Below, piece by piece: positions 16,901 to 24,840 of a stretch of DNA of 64,000 nucleotides; positions within the stretch are counted from its first letter, which is position 1; every line of letters begins with the position of its first letter. The notes beneath the pieces are model-generated. The model searched no databases, was not told where the DNA came from, and worked only from the letters and a program-made list of their open reading frames with translations. The DNA comes from DATLNF01 sp963765815 (GTDB taxonomy: Bacteria; Actinomycetota; Actinomycetes; BP-191): positions 62,001 to 126,000 of the forward strand of contig CAVXXT010000008.1 in the NCBI GenBank assembly GCA_963765815.1, read 5' to 3'. The position numbers and the translations under genes are program-made.

Positions 16901-18643
16901 ATGTCGCTGCGCCTGCGCGCCCTGCCGCTCGTCGCGCTGAGCCTGGTCGCCGGACTGCTGCACGCCGGCGCGCGCGCCGAGGAGCCGACGTACGCCGAGT
17001 CCGACCCCACCGTCTACATCGTGCCGACGAGGCACGGCGACCTCTTCCTCGAGGTGGTCCACCCGACCGTCGACGGCAAGGTCGTGAAGGCACCCGGCAT
17101 CCTCACCTACTCGCCGTACAACGCCGCCTTCGGGCGCAACGGCGACAGCGGTCGCTGGGTCAAGCGCGGCTACATGCGGATGACCGCGGACGTGGTCGGC
17201 ACGGCGAACTCCGGCGGCTGCTACGACTACGGCGGCAAGCGCGAGAAGGAGACCGGCTTCGACCTGGTCGAGTGGATCGCCGCGCAGCCGTGGTCCAGCG
17301 GCAAGCTGGCGATGATCGGCGGCTCCTACGACGGCACGACCGCGACGGCGACCGCGACGATGCGACCGCCGCACCTGACGACGATCGTGCCCGAGGCGGC
17401 GATCAGCCGCTGGTACAGCTACGCCTACTCCGGCGGCATGCGCTACGTCGTCAACAACGAGAAGCTCGGCCGGCAGGGCCCGACCAACGGCACGCTGATC
17501 GACGAGCAGGGCTTCGACACCCCGATCGGCTTCGACCTCGGCTTCGGCGGCACGCCGCCGACCGACCCGGAGAACCCGCGCTGGGTCGAGCGCACGACGT
17601 CGGCGATGACGCCCTGCGACGAGGTGGTTCACCTGCAGGGCGGCTACGAGCTCGACAGCCCGGACTACAACGCGTTCTGGCTCGAGCGCGACTACGTCAA
17701 GGACGCGTCGAAGATCACCATCCCGGTCCTCATCTCCCACAACTGGGGCGACTGGAACGTCAAGCAGGAAGAGGCCATCAACCTCTGGCGGGCGCTGACC
17801 CGCACCAAGCACAAGTACCTCTACATGGGGCATCGCTGGGCCAACCACGGGACGCCGGGCGGGGAGTACCAGGCGACCGTCGACCTCTGGATGGACCGCT
17901 GGCTCAAGGGCGACCGCAACGGCGTCGAGCGCACCCTCGCCGCGGTGACCAGCCACGTCTCGGACCGGGCCGGCCCGGTCGAGTTCCTCGCCTCGGCGGC
18001 GCCGCGCATCACGCCGATCACGCTGTTCACCGACCAGGGCGGCGCGCTCAGCGTCGCCCGCCCCGCGAAGCCGCGGACCTCCGCCGCGCTGACCATCACC
18101 GGCCTCGGCACCGAGTCGGCCGCGGCGCACGACACCTCGCCACCGGCCGGCGCGAGCTACCTCTACTTCGAGACCCCGCCGCTGGCCCGCGACGTGCGCA
18201 TGTTCGGCGAGCCGAAGATCCGCCTCACGACGCTGACAGGTCGCGAGTGGCTGACGCTCACGCCGAGCCTCATGGACATCGACCCGGAGCTGCGCAACGC
18301 CGACGGCACCACCGACGAGCGCGAGGGCCACGTCGCGGTGACCCGCGGCTTCCTCGACACCCGCTACGCCGCCTCGCTGGCCAAGCAGGTGCGCGCACCC
18401 GGCGACAAGCCGTTCTCCTCGACCGTCGTCGCCAAGCCGCAGGACTACATCTTCCGGGCCGGCCACCGGATCGGCCTGATCGTGCAGACCGAGGCGAACG
18501 AGTGGGTGCTGCCCAAGCCGTACGACGCGCCGTGCGCGACGGCGACCTGCGTGAGCTGGCAGCTGGTGATGGGCGGCCAGTCGTCGCTGACCCTGCCGGT
18601 CGTCGGCAGGGCGACCGCGAAGTCCCTCTTCGCCACGAAGTAG
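16901..18643 (+). CDS. Secreted CocE/NonD-family hydrolase
   Basis: A 580-residue exported alpha/beta-hydrolase of the X-Pro dipeptidyl-peptidase/cocaine-esterase family. I chose ATG 16901, where GAGGA sits eight bases upstream and a clean signal peptide (MSLRLRALPLVALSLVAGLL) follows; ATG 16886 is also possible. The early block TRHGDLFLEVVHP leads into the hydrolase domain. The nucleophile elbow is GGSYDG (about 160), and MGHRWANHG is a candidate region for the catalytic histidine. A C-terminal jelly-roll (XPP C-domain) ends with FRAGHRIGLIVQTE. It cleaves an ester or amide outside the cell; the substrate is unknown. Confidence 0.88.
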   Translation: MSLRLRALPLVALSLVAGLLHAGARAEEPTYAESDPTVYIVPTRHGDLFLEVVHPTVDGKVVKAPGILTYSPYNAAFGRNGDSGRWVKRGYMRMTADVVGTANSGGCYDYGGKREKETGFDLVEWIAAQPWSSGKLAMIGGSYDGTTATATATMRPPHLTTIVPEAAISRWYSYAYSGGMRYVVNNEKLGRQGPTNGTLIDEQGFDTPIGFDLGFGGTPPTDPENPRWVERTTSAMTPCDEVVHLQGGYELDSPDYNAFWLERDYVKDASKITIPVLISHNWGDWNVKQEEAINLWRALTRTKHKYLYMGHRWANHGTPGGEYQATVDLWMDRWLKGDRNGVERTLAAVTSHVSDRAGPVEFLASAAPRITPITLFTDQGGALSVARPAKPRTSAALTITGLGTESAAAHDTSPPAGASYLYFETPPLARDVRMFGEPKIRLTTLTGREWLTLTPSLMDIDPELRNADGTTDEREGHVAVTRGFLDTRYAASLAKQVRAPGDKPFSSTVVAKPQDYIFRAGHRIGLIVQTEANEWVLPKPYDAPCATATCVSWQLVMGGQSSLTLPVVGRATAKSLFATK

Positions 18644-18844
18644 AGCATTCGGAAGGCGCATGAGCGGGTTCCCGGCGGTCGCCTGACGTCGGCGCTCACC
18701 GGCAGCGATCCGGGTGAACGGCCTGACCACGTGCCTCGGCGTGTCGCAACCACCCTTCAACTCCGGGCTGTGGCGCGCGAAGCTCGGCGTTTCGCTGACA
18801 TACGCCGGAGTCGAGCGAGCTGGAGCGGAGCCGCGGGGTCTCGG

Positions 18845-19183
18845 TCAGGCGTTGGCGAGGATGGCGCGCTGCAGGCGCTGCTCGGCGCGCCAGAACCACG
18901 CTGCCTGCACGCCCGCGCAGGCCAGGGCGACCGCGGTGAGGACGCCGGTCGGCGTCTCCCGCAGCACCGTGAGCACGGTGACGAGGTAGCCGACCCAGGT
19001 CAGGGTCACCAGCGCCTGGGCGCCGAGGCGCAGCAGGCGCAGCCGCTCGGCGGCGTACGCCGCGACCAGCCGGTTGCCGGCGGCGCTGCCGGCGGTCTCG
19101 CCGAGCGCGGCGACGACGCGCACGAAGCGGCGCTCGTCGGGTGTGAGCGCGCGCCACTCGGCGCGGAACTCCTCGGTGGTCAT
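18845..19183 (-). CDS. Small membrane protein of unknown function
   Basis: A 112-residue protein with a charged N-terminus (TTEEFRAEWRALTPDERRFV) and two hydrophobic helices (about 55-72 and 76-95). A helical basic tail ends in RAILANA. The start is uncertain: ATG 19183 looks natural for the protein but has no clear SD, and a GTG at 19234 would add 17 residues. I recognise no family. It sits between the CocE hydrolase and the LVIVD gene. Confidence 0.5.
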   Translation of the reverse strand: MTTEEFRAEWRALTPDERRFVRVVAALGETAGSAAGNRLVAAYAAERLRLLRLGAQALVTLTWVGYLVTVLTVLRETPTGVLTAVALACAGVQAAWFWRAEQRLQRAILANA

Positions 19184-19265
19184 GTCAGGGAGATTCGACC
19201 CGTGGGGCCGTCGTACCTCCACCGCGCTTGTCACGGCATCCGCCCACGAGCGGCCAAACCGGACG

Positions 19266-20696
19266 TCAGACGCGGACGGGGGTGGGGCACAGGTAGCCCC
19301 ACTGCCGGCTCGGCTCGAACCGGACCGGCGACGGGACGGACCGCGGTGGCGCGACGACGGTCGGCAGCTCGGCCAGCACCGCCTTGCCCTTCTTCGTGGC
19401 CGCCTTGCCGGTGAACTTGATGATGTCGATGCCGCGCGAGTTGTCCGCCACGACGACGTAGTCCTTGTGCCAGTACGCCGCCCAGACGCTCGCGTCGTCG
19501 GGCCGGTAGTAGCCGACCTGGCGGATGTTGCGCGGGTTGCTCACGTCGAGGAACCGGGTGCCCTGGCCGTAGAACGCGTAGGCGAGCAGCGAGTCGCCGC
19601 GGTCGGTGAAGTAGTGCGCCGACGCGCAGCCGGTCGACCCCTCCTGCTCCTCCGGCGTCCAGGTGTCGAGCGGCTTCATCCGCTGGTGCGTCGTGTCGGT
19701 GTTCGTGAAGCCCTGGCCCTGGTAGGTGCCCTTGAGGTCGAACGTCGCGAAGCGGCCGGCCGACTCGCAGGCCGAGGTGACGTTCTCCTCGGTCGCGTAG
19801 AGGACGTCGCCCTTGCGGCCGTCGACGGACGCGCCGACGTTGCGCCACGAGTTGTGCATGAACCGGCTCGGGGTCGCCTCCTCCGGCACGCCGCCCCCGG
19901 CGTACGGGATCGGGTGGCAGCCGTCGGCCGTCTCGACCTTGCCGGTGACCGGGTTGCGGTGGCTGCCGGTCGTCCAGTAGCCGCGCACGCCGCCGGCGCC
20001 GGAGACCCACGCGATGCCGCGCGCGTCGACCTGCACGTCGTGGGCGTAGTCGGTGATGCCGTCGTTGCGCTCGAGGTCGATCGGGTCCGCGCACTCGACC
20101 GGGTTGGCCGGGTCGCGCAGGTCGACGCCGATGATCGGGCGACCGACCCAGCCGGGCTGGGTCTGCGTGTTGGCGTAGGGGCCGCCGGCCCACAGCCACT
20201 TGCAGCCGTTGATGCACGTCGTCGTGTGGCCGGCGCCGATGACGATCTGCGAGATCTGCCGCATCGCGTGCGGCAGCGATACGTCGATCACCTGGATCAT
20301 GCCGAACGGGAACGCCGACCCCGGCGTGACGGGCGAGGTGAAGCCGCGCGGGTCGCGGCTGATGAACAGCAGGCCGCGCTTGACGTCGACGTCGACGTCC
20401 TCGTTCTCCCAGATGTAGTGCGGCAGCGCGCCGACCAGGGCGGGCTTCGCCGGGTCCTTCATCGAGTAGGCGAAGACCCCGGTCGTCGCGGAGACGAACA
20501 TCGTGTCGCCGATGAAGTTCACCGAGATCGCGGTCGTCATCTCCGGCACGTTGGCGACGAACGTCACGTTCTGCGAGATCTCACCCGGCGGCGGCGCCGG
20601 AAGCGCGGCAGCGGAGCCGAGGCTCGTGGCCGACGCCGGCACGGCGGTGACGGCGAGCAGGGCAGCGACGAGCAGGCGGAGGCGGGTGCGCGACAT
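19266..20696 (-). CDS. Secreted LVIVD-type beta-propeller protein
   Basis: A 476-residue exported protein with a signal peptide at 1-23. The rest is a repeated beta pattern with internal LVIVD-like strands: MIQVIDVSLPHAM, IIGVDLRDPANPV and TRFLDVSNPRNIRQVGYY. This pattern is typical of LVIVD repeat proteins, which form propellers at the cell surface. Several cysteines (CINGCKW, ACESAG) suggest disulfides. The function is unknown; propellers commonly mediate binding. It is divergent from the epimerase gene at 20777. Confidence 0.75.
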   Translation of the reverse strand: MSRTRLRLLVAALLAVTAVPASATSLGSAAALPAPPPGEISQNVTFVANVPEMTTAISVNFIGDTMFVSATTGVFAYSMKDPAKPALVGALPHYIWENEDVDVDVKRGLLFISRDPRGFTSPVTPGSAFPFGMIQVIDVSLPHAMRQISQIVIGAGHTTTCINGCKWLWAGGPYANTQTQPGWVGRPIIGVDLRDPANPVECADPIDLERNDGITDYAHDVQVDARGIAWVSGAGGVRGYWTTGSHRNPVTGKVETADGCHPIPYAGGGVPEEATPSRFMHNSWRNVGASVDGRKGDVLYATEENVTSACESAGRFATFDLKGTYQGQGFTNTDTTHQRMKPLDTWTPEEQEGSTGCASAHYFTDRGDSLLAYAFYGQGTRFLDVSNPRNIRQVGYYRPDDASVWAAYWHKDYVVVADNSRGIDIIKFTGKAATKKGKAVLAELPTVVAPPRSVPSPVRFEPSRQWGYLCPTPVRV

Positions 20697-20762
20697 GGCG
20701 GAACCTTCGCCGTACGCCGGTCGGCCTCCTGCCGGGCCGGCCTTCCGCGGCCGCGCGAGGGG

Positions 20763-20768
20763 TAGCGT
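20763..20768 (+). promoter_or_regulatory. -10 element (TAGCGT) of a leaderless gene
   Basis: TAGCGT is followed by eight bases and the ATG at 20777; no ribosome-binding site lies between. Confidence 0.5.
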
Positions 20769-20776
20769 CTGCCGCC

Positions 20777-21751
20777 ATGAAGGTGTTCCTCACCGGCGGC
20801 ACGGGATTCATCGGCGGCGCCGTCGCCCGTCGGCTGCGGGACCGCGGCGACGACGTGGTCGCGCTGGTGCGCTCGCCCGGCAAGGCCGAGGCGCTGTCGG
20901 CGATCGGCGTGACGCTGGTGCAGGGCGGCCTCGCCGACCTCGACGTCATCCGCTCCGGCATGGCCGGCGCCGACGCGGTGATCCACGGCGCCGCCGTCTA
21001 CGAGGTCGGGATCCGGGCGAAGGACCGGCCGGCGATGTACGAGACCAACGTCGTGGGCACCGAGAACGTGCTGACCATGGCGCGCGAGGCCGGCGTGCCG
21101 AAGGTCGTCTACGTCTCGACGGTGGCGGCGTTCGGCAACACCGAGGGTGACGTCGTCGAGGAGGGCTTCGCCCACCGGGAGAAGTACACGTCCTACTACG
21201 ACGAGACGAAGCACCTGGCGCACCGCAAGGCGCAGCGGCTGATCGCCGACGGCCTGCCGTGCGTCGTGGTGCAGCCCGGCGCGGTCTACGGCCCGGGCGA
21301 CCACTCGCAGGTGGGCAACCAGCTGACCCAGTTCCTGAAAGGGCGGCTGCCGCTCCTCGCCTTCGGTGACCTCGGTCTGAGCCTCGTGCACCGCGACGAT
21401 GTTGCGGACGGCATCGTGCTGGCGCTGGACAAAGGCGTGCCGGGCGAGCACTACGTCCTCGGTGGCGAGGTGTCGACGCTGCGCGGCTTCATCGAGGCTG
21501 CCGCCACGGCGACCGGCCGCAGACCGCCGCGCGGCGCGATGCCGGTCGGCCTCGTGAAGGCCGCCGCGACGGTCGGCCCGCTCGTCGGACCACTGCTCGG
21601 CTATCCGCCGAACATGAAGGAGCTGGTCAGCTCCTCGCACCAGGTCACGTTCTGGGCGCGCAGCGACAAGGCGAAGCGCGAGCTCGGCTGGCAGCCGCGG
21701 TCCCTGGAGCAGGGCATGCGCGACACCCTCCTCGCCATCGGCGCTTTGTAG
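20777..21751 (+). CDS. NAD(P)-dependent epimerase/dehydratase family protein
   Basis: A 324-residue extended short-chain dehydrogenase. The Rossmann motif is at residues 6-13 (TGGTGFIG). The catalytic Tyr/Lys pair is in YYDETK (about 137-142), preceded by VYVSTVAAFG. It resembles the dihydroflavonol-reductase/hopanoid-associated sugar epimerase-like group rather than a nucleotide-sugar epimerase. Such enzymes reduce or epimerise sugars, sterols or aldehydes; the substrate is not evident. It is probably leaderless. Confidence 0.8.
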   Translation: MKVFLTGGTGFIGGAVARRLRDRGDDVVALVRSPGKAEALSAIGVTLVQGGLADLDVIRSGMAGADAVIHGAAVYEVGIRAKDRPAMYETNVVGTENVLTMAREAGVPKVVYVSTVAAFGNTEGDVVEEGFAHREKYTSYYDETKHLAHRKAQRLIADGLPCVVVQPGAVYGPGDHSQVGNQLTQFLKGRLPLLAFGDLGLSLVHRDDVADGIVLALDKGVPGEHYVLGGEVSTLRGFIEAAATATGRRPPRGAMPVGLVKAAATVGPLVGPLLGYPPNMKELVSSSHQVTFWARSDKAKRELGWQPRSLEQGMRDTLLAIGAL

Positions 21752-21792
21752 TCAGGTCGGAACCGCCGCCGCCGCGGGCGCGTCAGAGCCGC

Positions 21793-22866
21793 ATGACCAC
21801 TCGACGTACCGCCCTCGCCACGGCCGCGCTGACGTCCGCCCTCACCGGCGCGATGGCGCTCGCCGCCACTCCTGCGCTCGCGTGCGGCGGGCTGATCGGG
21901 CCGAACGGCGCCGTCAACCTGCTCAGCACGACCACGCTGGCCGGCTATCACGACGGCGTCGAGCACTACGTGACGTCGTTCGAGTTCGCCGGCGGCGGCG
22001 GTGCGTTCGGATCCATCGTGCCGCTGCCCGGCATCCCGACCTCGGTGGTGCGCGGCGGCGACTGGACGCTGCAGCGCCTCGAGCGCGAGACCGAGCCACA
22101 GCCGGCGTCCTTCGCGCTGCAGGACTCCGCGGGAGCCGCGGCGCCGGCGCGGTCGGCGAAGGTGATCCTCGAGGTCACCATCGACGCGCTCGACATCACC
22201 GTGCTCGAGGGCGGCGGCGACGAGGTCGGCACGTGGGCGGCCGACAACGGCTTCCGGCTGCCACCTGACTCACCGGAGGTCCTCGACTTCTATGCCGAGC
22301 GCAGCCCGATCTTCCTGGCTGCGGTCTTTAACGCGAAGGCGGCGGCCGATCGTGGCCAGCGCCTCGGCGACGGCACGCCGGTGCACGTCACCATCCCGAC
22401 CGACAACCCGTGGGTGCCGCTGCGCATCCTGGGTCTCGGCAAGGCCGCGGCCGAGCCGATCGACGCCGACGTCTACGTCCTGACCGACCAGCGGCCGACC
22501 TTCCTCCCCGCGCCGCGCGAGACGCTGCCGCTGCTGCACGACGCGAAGGCGACCGAGGGCCTGCTGGCCGACCTGCGCTCGGACAAGGGCATGGAGTGGG
22601 TCCCGTCATCGGCCTGGCTGAGCAAGCTGCGCATCGCCGGCACGGCCGGTGAGCTGACCCACGACCTGGCCATCGACGCCACGGGCCGCGGTACGCCGTC
22701 GAAGGTCGCGGCCGGCCTGGCCCGGGTCTCCGCCGCTCCGCCGCTGGGGGACAGCGATGACGACGGCCTGCCGGTGTGGCTGCTGGCCACCGTCGTCGCG
22801 ATCGTCGGCGCGGCGGTCGTCGTCGCCGGCCCGCTCGCCCGGCGGCTGCCGACCGATGCGCGTTGA
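21793..22866 (+). CDS. DUF2330 domain exported membrane protein
   Basis: A 357-residue protein. Residues 1-30 form a signal peptide ending at ALACGG, with the conserved cysteine that starts the mature DUF2330 domain. The external part has the DUF2330 hallmarks, including YVTSFEF and IPTDNPWVPLRILGLGK. A single C-terminal transmembrane helix (about 330-350) anchors it, with a short basic tail. The cupredoxin lipoprotein starts inside its last codons (11-nt overlap), so the two are translationally coupled. The function is unknown. Confidence 0.8.
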   Translation: MTTRRTALATAALTSALTGAMALAATPALACGGLIGPNGAVNLLSTTTLAGYHDGVEHYVTSFEFAGGGGAFGSIVPLPGIPTSVVRGGDWTLQRLERETEPQPASFALQDSAGAAAPARSAKVILEVTIDALDITVLEGGGDEVGTWAADNGFRLPPDSPEVLDFYAERSPIFLAAVFNAKAAADRGQRLGDGTPVHVTIPTDNPWVPLRILGLGKAAAEPIDADVYVLTDQRPTFLPAPRETLPLLHDAKATEGLLADLRSDKGMEWVPSSAWLSKLRIAGTAGELTHDLAIDATGRGTPSKVAAGLARVSAAPPLGDSDDDGLPVWLLATVVAIVGAAVVVAGPLARRLPTDAR

Positions 22867-23269
22867 CCTGACGGTCCGGCGCGCAGTCGCCGCGCTGATG
22901 GCCGCGTCAGTGATGACCGGTCTTACCGGCTGCACCGACGACGGACCGCGAACCGCGGTCGTCGGGATCCACCACTCGGCGTACTCACGGTCGGAGATCA
23001 CAGTGCAGGCGGGGCAGCGGCTCACGGTCGACCTGCGCAACGACGACCCGATCGAGCACGAGTGGATCGTCGGCGACGCGGCCGCTCATCTGCGGCATCG
23101 CAACGGCACCGAGCCCGTGCACGACGCGAGGCCGACCGAGGTCACCGTGCCCGCGGGCGCGCACCGCATCACGACGCTGGTGTTCGACGAGCCCGGCGAC
23201 TACCAGTACATCTGCCACCTGCCCGGCCACGAGGCCTACGGCATGGTGGGCGTCCTGCACGTCGTCTGA
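22856..23269 (+). CDS. Cupredoxin-domain lipoprotein
   Basis: A 137-residue protein with a lipobox LTGC (Cys26) after a short signal peptide. The mature part is a blue-copper fold with all four type 1 copper ligands in place: His68 (EHEW), Cys120, His125 and Met130 (C-x4-H-x4-M in YICHLPGHEAYGM). It is probably tethered to the outer face of the membrane, carrying electrons or binding copper. It overlaps the DUF2330 gene by 11 nt, which suggests that the two products work together. Confidence 0.85.
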   Translation: MRVDLTVRRAVAALMAASVMTGLTGCTDDGPRTAVVGIHHSAYSRSEITVQAGQRLTVDLRNDDPIEHEWIVGDAAAHLRHRNGTEPVHDARPTEVTVPAGAHRITTLVFDEPGDYQYICHLPGHEAYGMVGVLHVV

Positions 23270-23277
23270 CCTGTCCC

Positions 23278-23283
23278 TAGGCT
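23278..23283 (+). promoter_or_regulatory. -10 element (TAGGCT) of a leaderless gene
   Basis: TAGGCT, seven bases, then the ATG at 23291. It overlaps the end of the intergenic gap after the cupredoxin gene. Confidence 0.6.
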
Positions 23284-23290
23284 GCTCATC

Positions 23291-24151
23291 ATGCCGGAGC
23301 TGCCGGAGGTCGAGTCGCTCGCGCGGTACCTGCGCGAGCGGATGGCGGGCCGCGTCGTCGCTCGCGTCGACATCGCGGCGATCAGCGCGCTGAAGACCTT
23401 CGACCCGCCGCCGACCGCGCTGCACGGCTTGTCGGTGACCGACGTACGACGGCACGGCAAGTTCCTCGACGTCGACTGCGACGGCGTGCACCTCGTCATC
23501 CACCTCGCCCGGGCCGGTTGGCTGCGCTGGCGAGACGAGCTGCCCGCTGCGCCGGCGCGGCCGGGCAAGAGCCCGCTCGCGCTGCGGCTCGTCCTCGACG
23601 ACGGCAGCGGCTTCGACGCGACCGAGCAGGGGACGAAGAAGGGCCTTGCGGCGTACGTCGTCCACGACGTGGCGAAGGTGCCGGGCGTCGAGCGGCTCGG
23701 CATCGACCCGTTCGACGACGGCTTCACGGCGGCGCGGCTGGGCGAGCTGCTGGCCGGGGTCGGCAGCCAGGTGAAGAAGGCGATCACCGACCAGTCGCTG
23801 GTCGCGGGCGTCGGCAACGCCTACTCCGACGAGGCGCTGCACGTCGCGAAGCTCTCGCCCTTCAAGCCGGCCGGCAACCTCTCCGCCGACGAGGTCGAGC
23901 GGCTGCACGGCGCGATCGTCGGCGTGCTGCGCGACGCGGTCGAGCGCTCGAAGGAGCTGCCGGCCGGCGAGCTCAAGGCCGAGAAGAAGTCCGGGCTCGC
24001 GGTGCACGGCCGTACCGGCCTGCCCTGCCCGGTCTGCGGCGACGTCGTACGCGAGGTGTCCTTCGCGGAGAAGTCGCTGCAGTATTGCGCGACCTGCCAG
24101 ACCGGCGGCAAGCCCCTCGCCGACCGCCGCCTGTCCCGCCTCATCAAGTGA
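23291..24151 (+). CDS. Fpg/Nei family DNA glycosylase
   Basis: A 286-residue base-excision repair enzyme. Pro2 and Glu3 at the processed N-terminus (MPELPEV) form the catalytic centre of the family. The helix-two-turns-helix region contains DQSLVAGVGNAYSDE. The C-terminal zinc finger is complete: Cys246 and Cys249 (CPVCG), Cys266 and Cys269 (CATC), followed by QTGGK. It should remove oxidised bases such as 8-oxoguanine or oxidised pyrimidines and cleave the abasic site. Sequence alone does not separate Fpg from Nei specificity. Confidence 0.9.
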   Translation: MPELPEVESLARYLRERMAGRVVARVDIAAISALKTFDPPPTALHGLSVTDVRRHGKFLDVDCDGVHLVIHLARAGWLRWRDELPAAPARPGKSPLALRLVLDDGSGFDATEQGTKKGLAAYVVHDVAKVPGVERLGIDPFDDGFTAARLGELLAGVGSQVKKAITDQSLVAGVGNAYSDEALHVAKLSPFKPAGNLSADEVERLHGAIVGVLRDAVERSKELPAGELKAEKKSGLAVHGRTGLPCPVCGDVVREVSFAEKSLQYCATCQTGGKPLADRRLSRLIK

Positions 24152-24253
24152 CCGAACTCTGTCTGGATTTGGGACACTTCCGTGCTGAGGGGTGCCCATA
24201 GTTCGGCATTGTCACTATCTTCCGTGGTCGGTTGTCCTATCCAAAGGAGCCCC

Positions 24254-24442
24254 ATGCGCGCCGTACGCCTCGTGCTCGTCGCCTCTGTCGCCCTCGTCGC
24301 CACGCTCGGCGTCGCGGCGCCCGCGCAGGCCGACCCGCTGGAGTGCGACCTCCGGAACCCGGTCGTCTGCTACGTCGAGTGCATGGCCGCCAAGAACGTC
24401 GGTGACATCAAGCGCGGCGACCTGGACTGCCCGGTCCAGTAG
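24254..24442 (+). CDS. Small secreted cysteine-rich protein
   Basis: A 62-residue protein with an ideal AAGGAG ribosome site before the ATG at 24254. Residues 1-27 form the signal peptide (ending in APAQA). The mature peptide of about 35 residues holds four cysteines (ECDL, VCYV, ECMAA, DCPVQ), enough for two disulfides. Function unknown; it looks like a stand-alone secreted peptide. Confidence 0.7.
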   Translation: MRAVRLVLVASVALVATLGVAAPAQADPLECDLRNPVVCYVECMAAKNVGDIKRGDLDCPVQ

Positions 24443-24470
24443 AGCAGGCAGATGGAAGGCGCATGAGGTC

Positions 24471-24800
24471 ATGTACGACGAGGTGCCGAGCGTGACCGTG
24501 TCGGAGGTGACCGACGACGCGTGCTTCCTGGACGTGCGGGAGGACGACGAGTGGGCGGCCGGGCACATCCCCGGCGCGATCCACCTGCCGATGCACCAGC
24601 TGCTCGACCGGCTGCATGACGTGCCGTCCGACCAGCACGTCATCGCGGTCTGCCGGGTCGGCGCCCGCTCCGCGCAGGTGACTGCGTACCTCGGCCAGCA
24701 GCGGATCTCGATCAAGAACCTGACCGGCGGCATGCATGCCTGGGCGGCGGCCGGCCGGCCGATGGTCAGCGAGACTGGCGCTGCGCCCCAGGTGATCTGA
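24471..24800 (+). CDS. Rhodanese-like domain protein
   Basis: A 109-residue single-domain rhodanese. The fold signature is present: FLDVREDDEWAAGHIPGAIHLPM (about 18-40) and the active-site loop CRVGARS with the sulfur-accepting cysteine at about 60. It ends with GGMHAWAAAGRP. These proteins transfer sulfane sulfur, for example in thio-cofactor synthesis or sulfide handling. A short reading frame with its own SD (GGAAGG at 24454) starts at 24463 and overlaps the beginning of this gene in another frame. Confidence 0.85.
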   Translation: MYDEVPSVTVSEVTDDACFLDVREDDEWAAGHIPGAIHLPMHQLLDRLHDVPSDQHVIAVCRVGARSAQVTAYLGQQRISIKNLTGGMHAWAAAGRPMVSETGAAPQVI

Positions 24801-24840
24801 GCCGAGTCCGTCTCGTCCGATCTCCCCGGGGGCAGGACTG

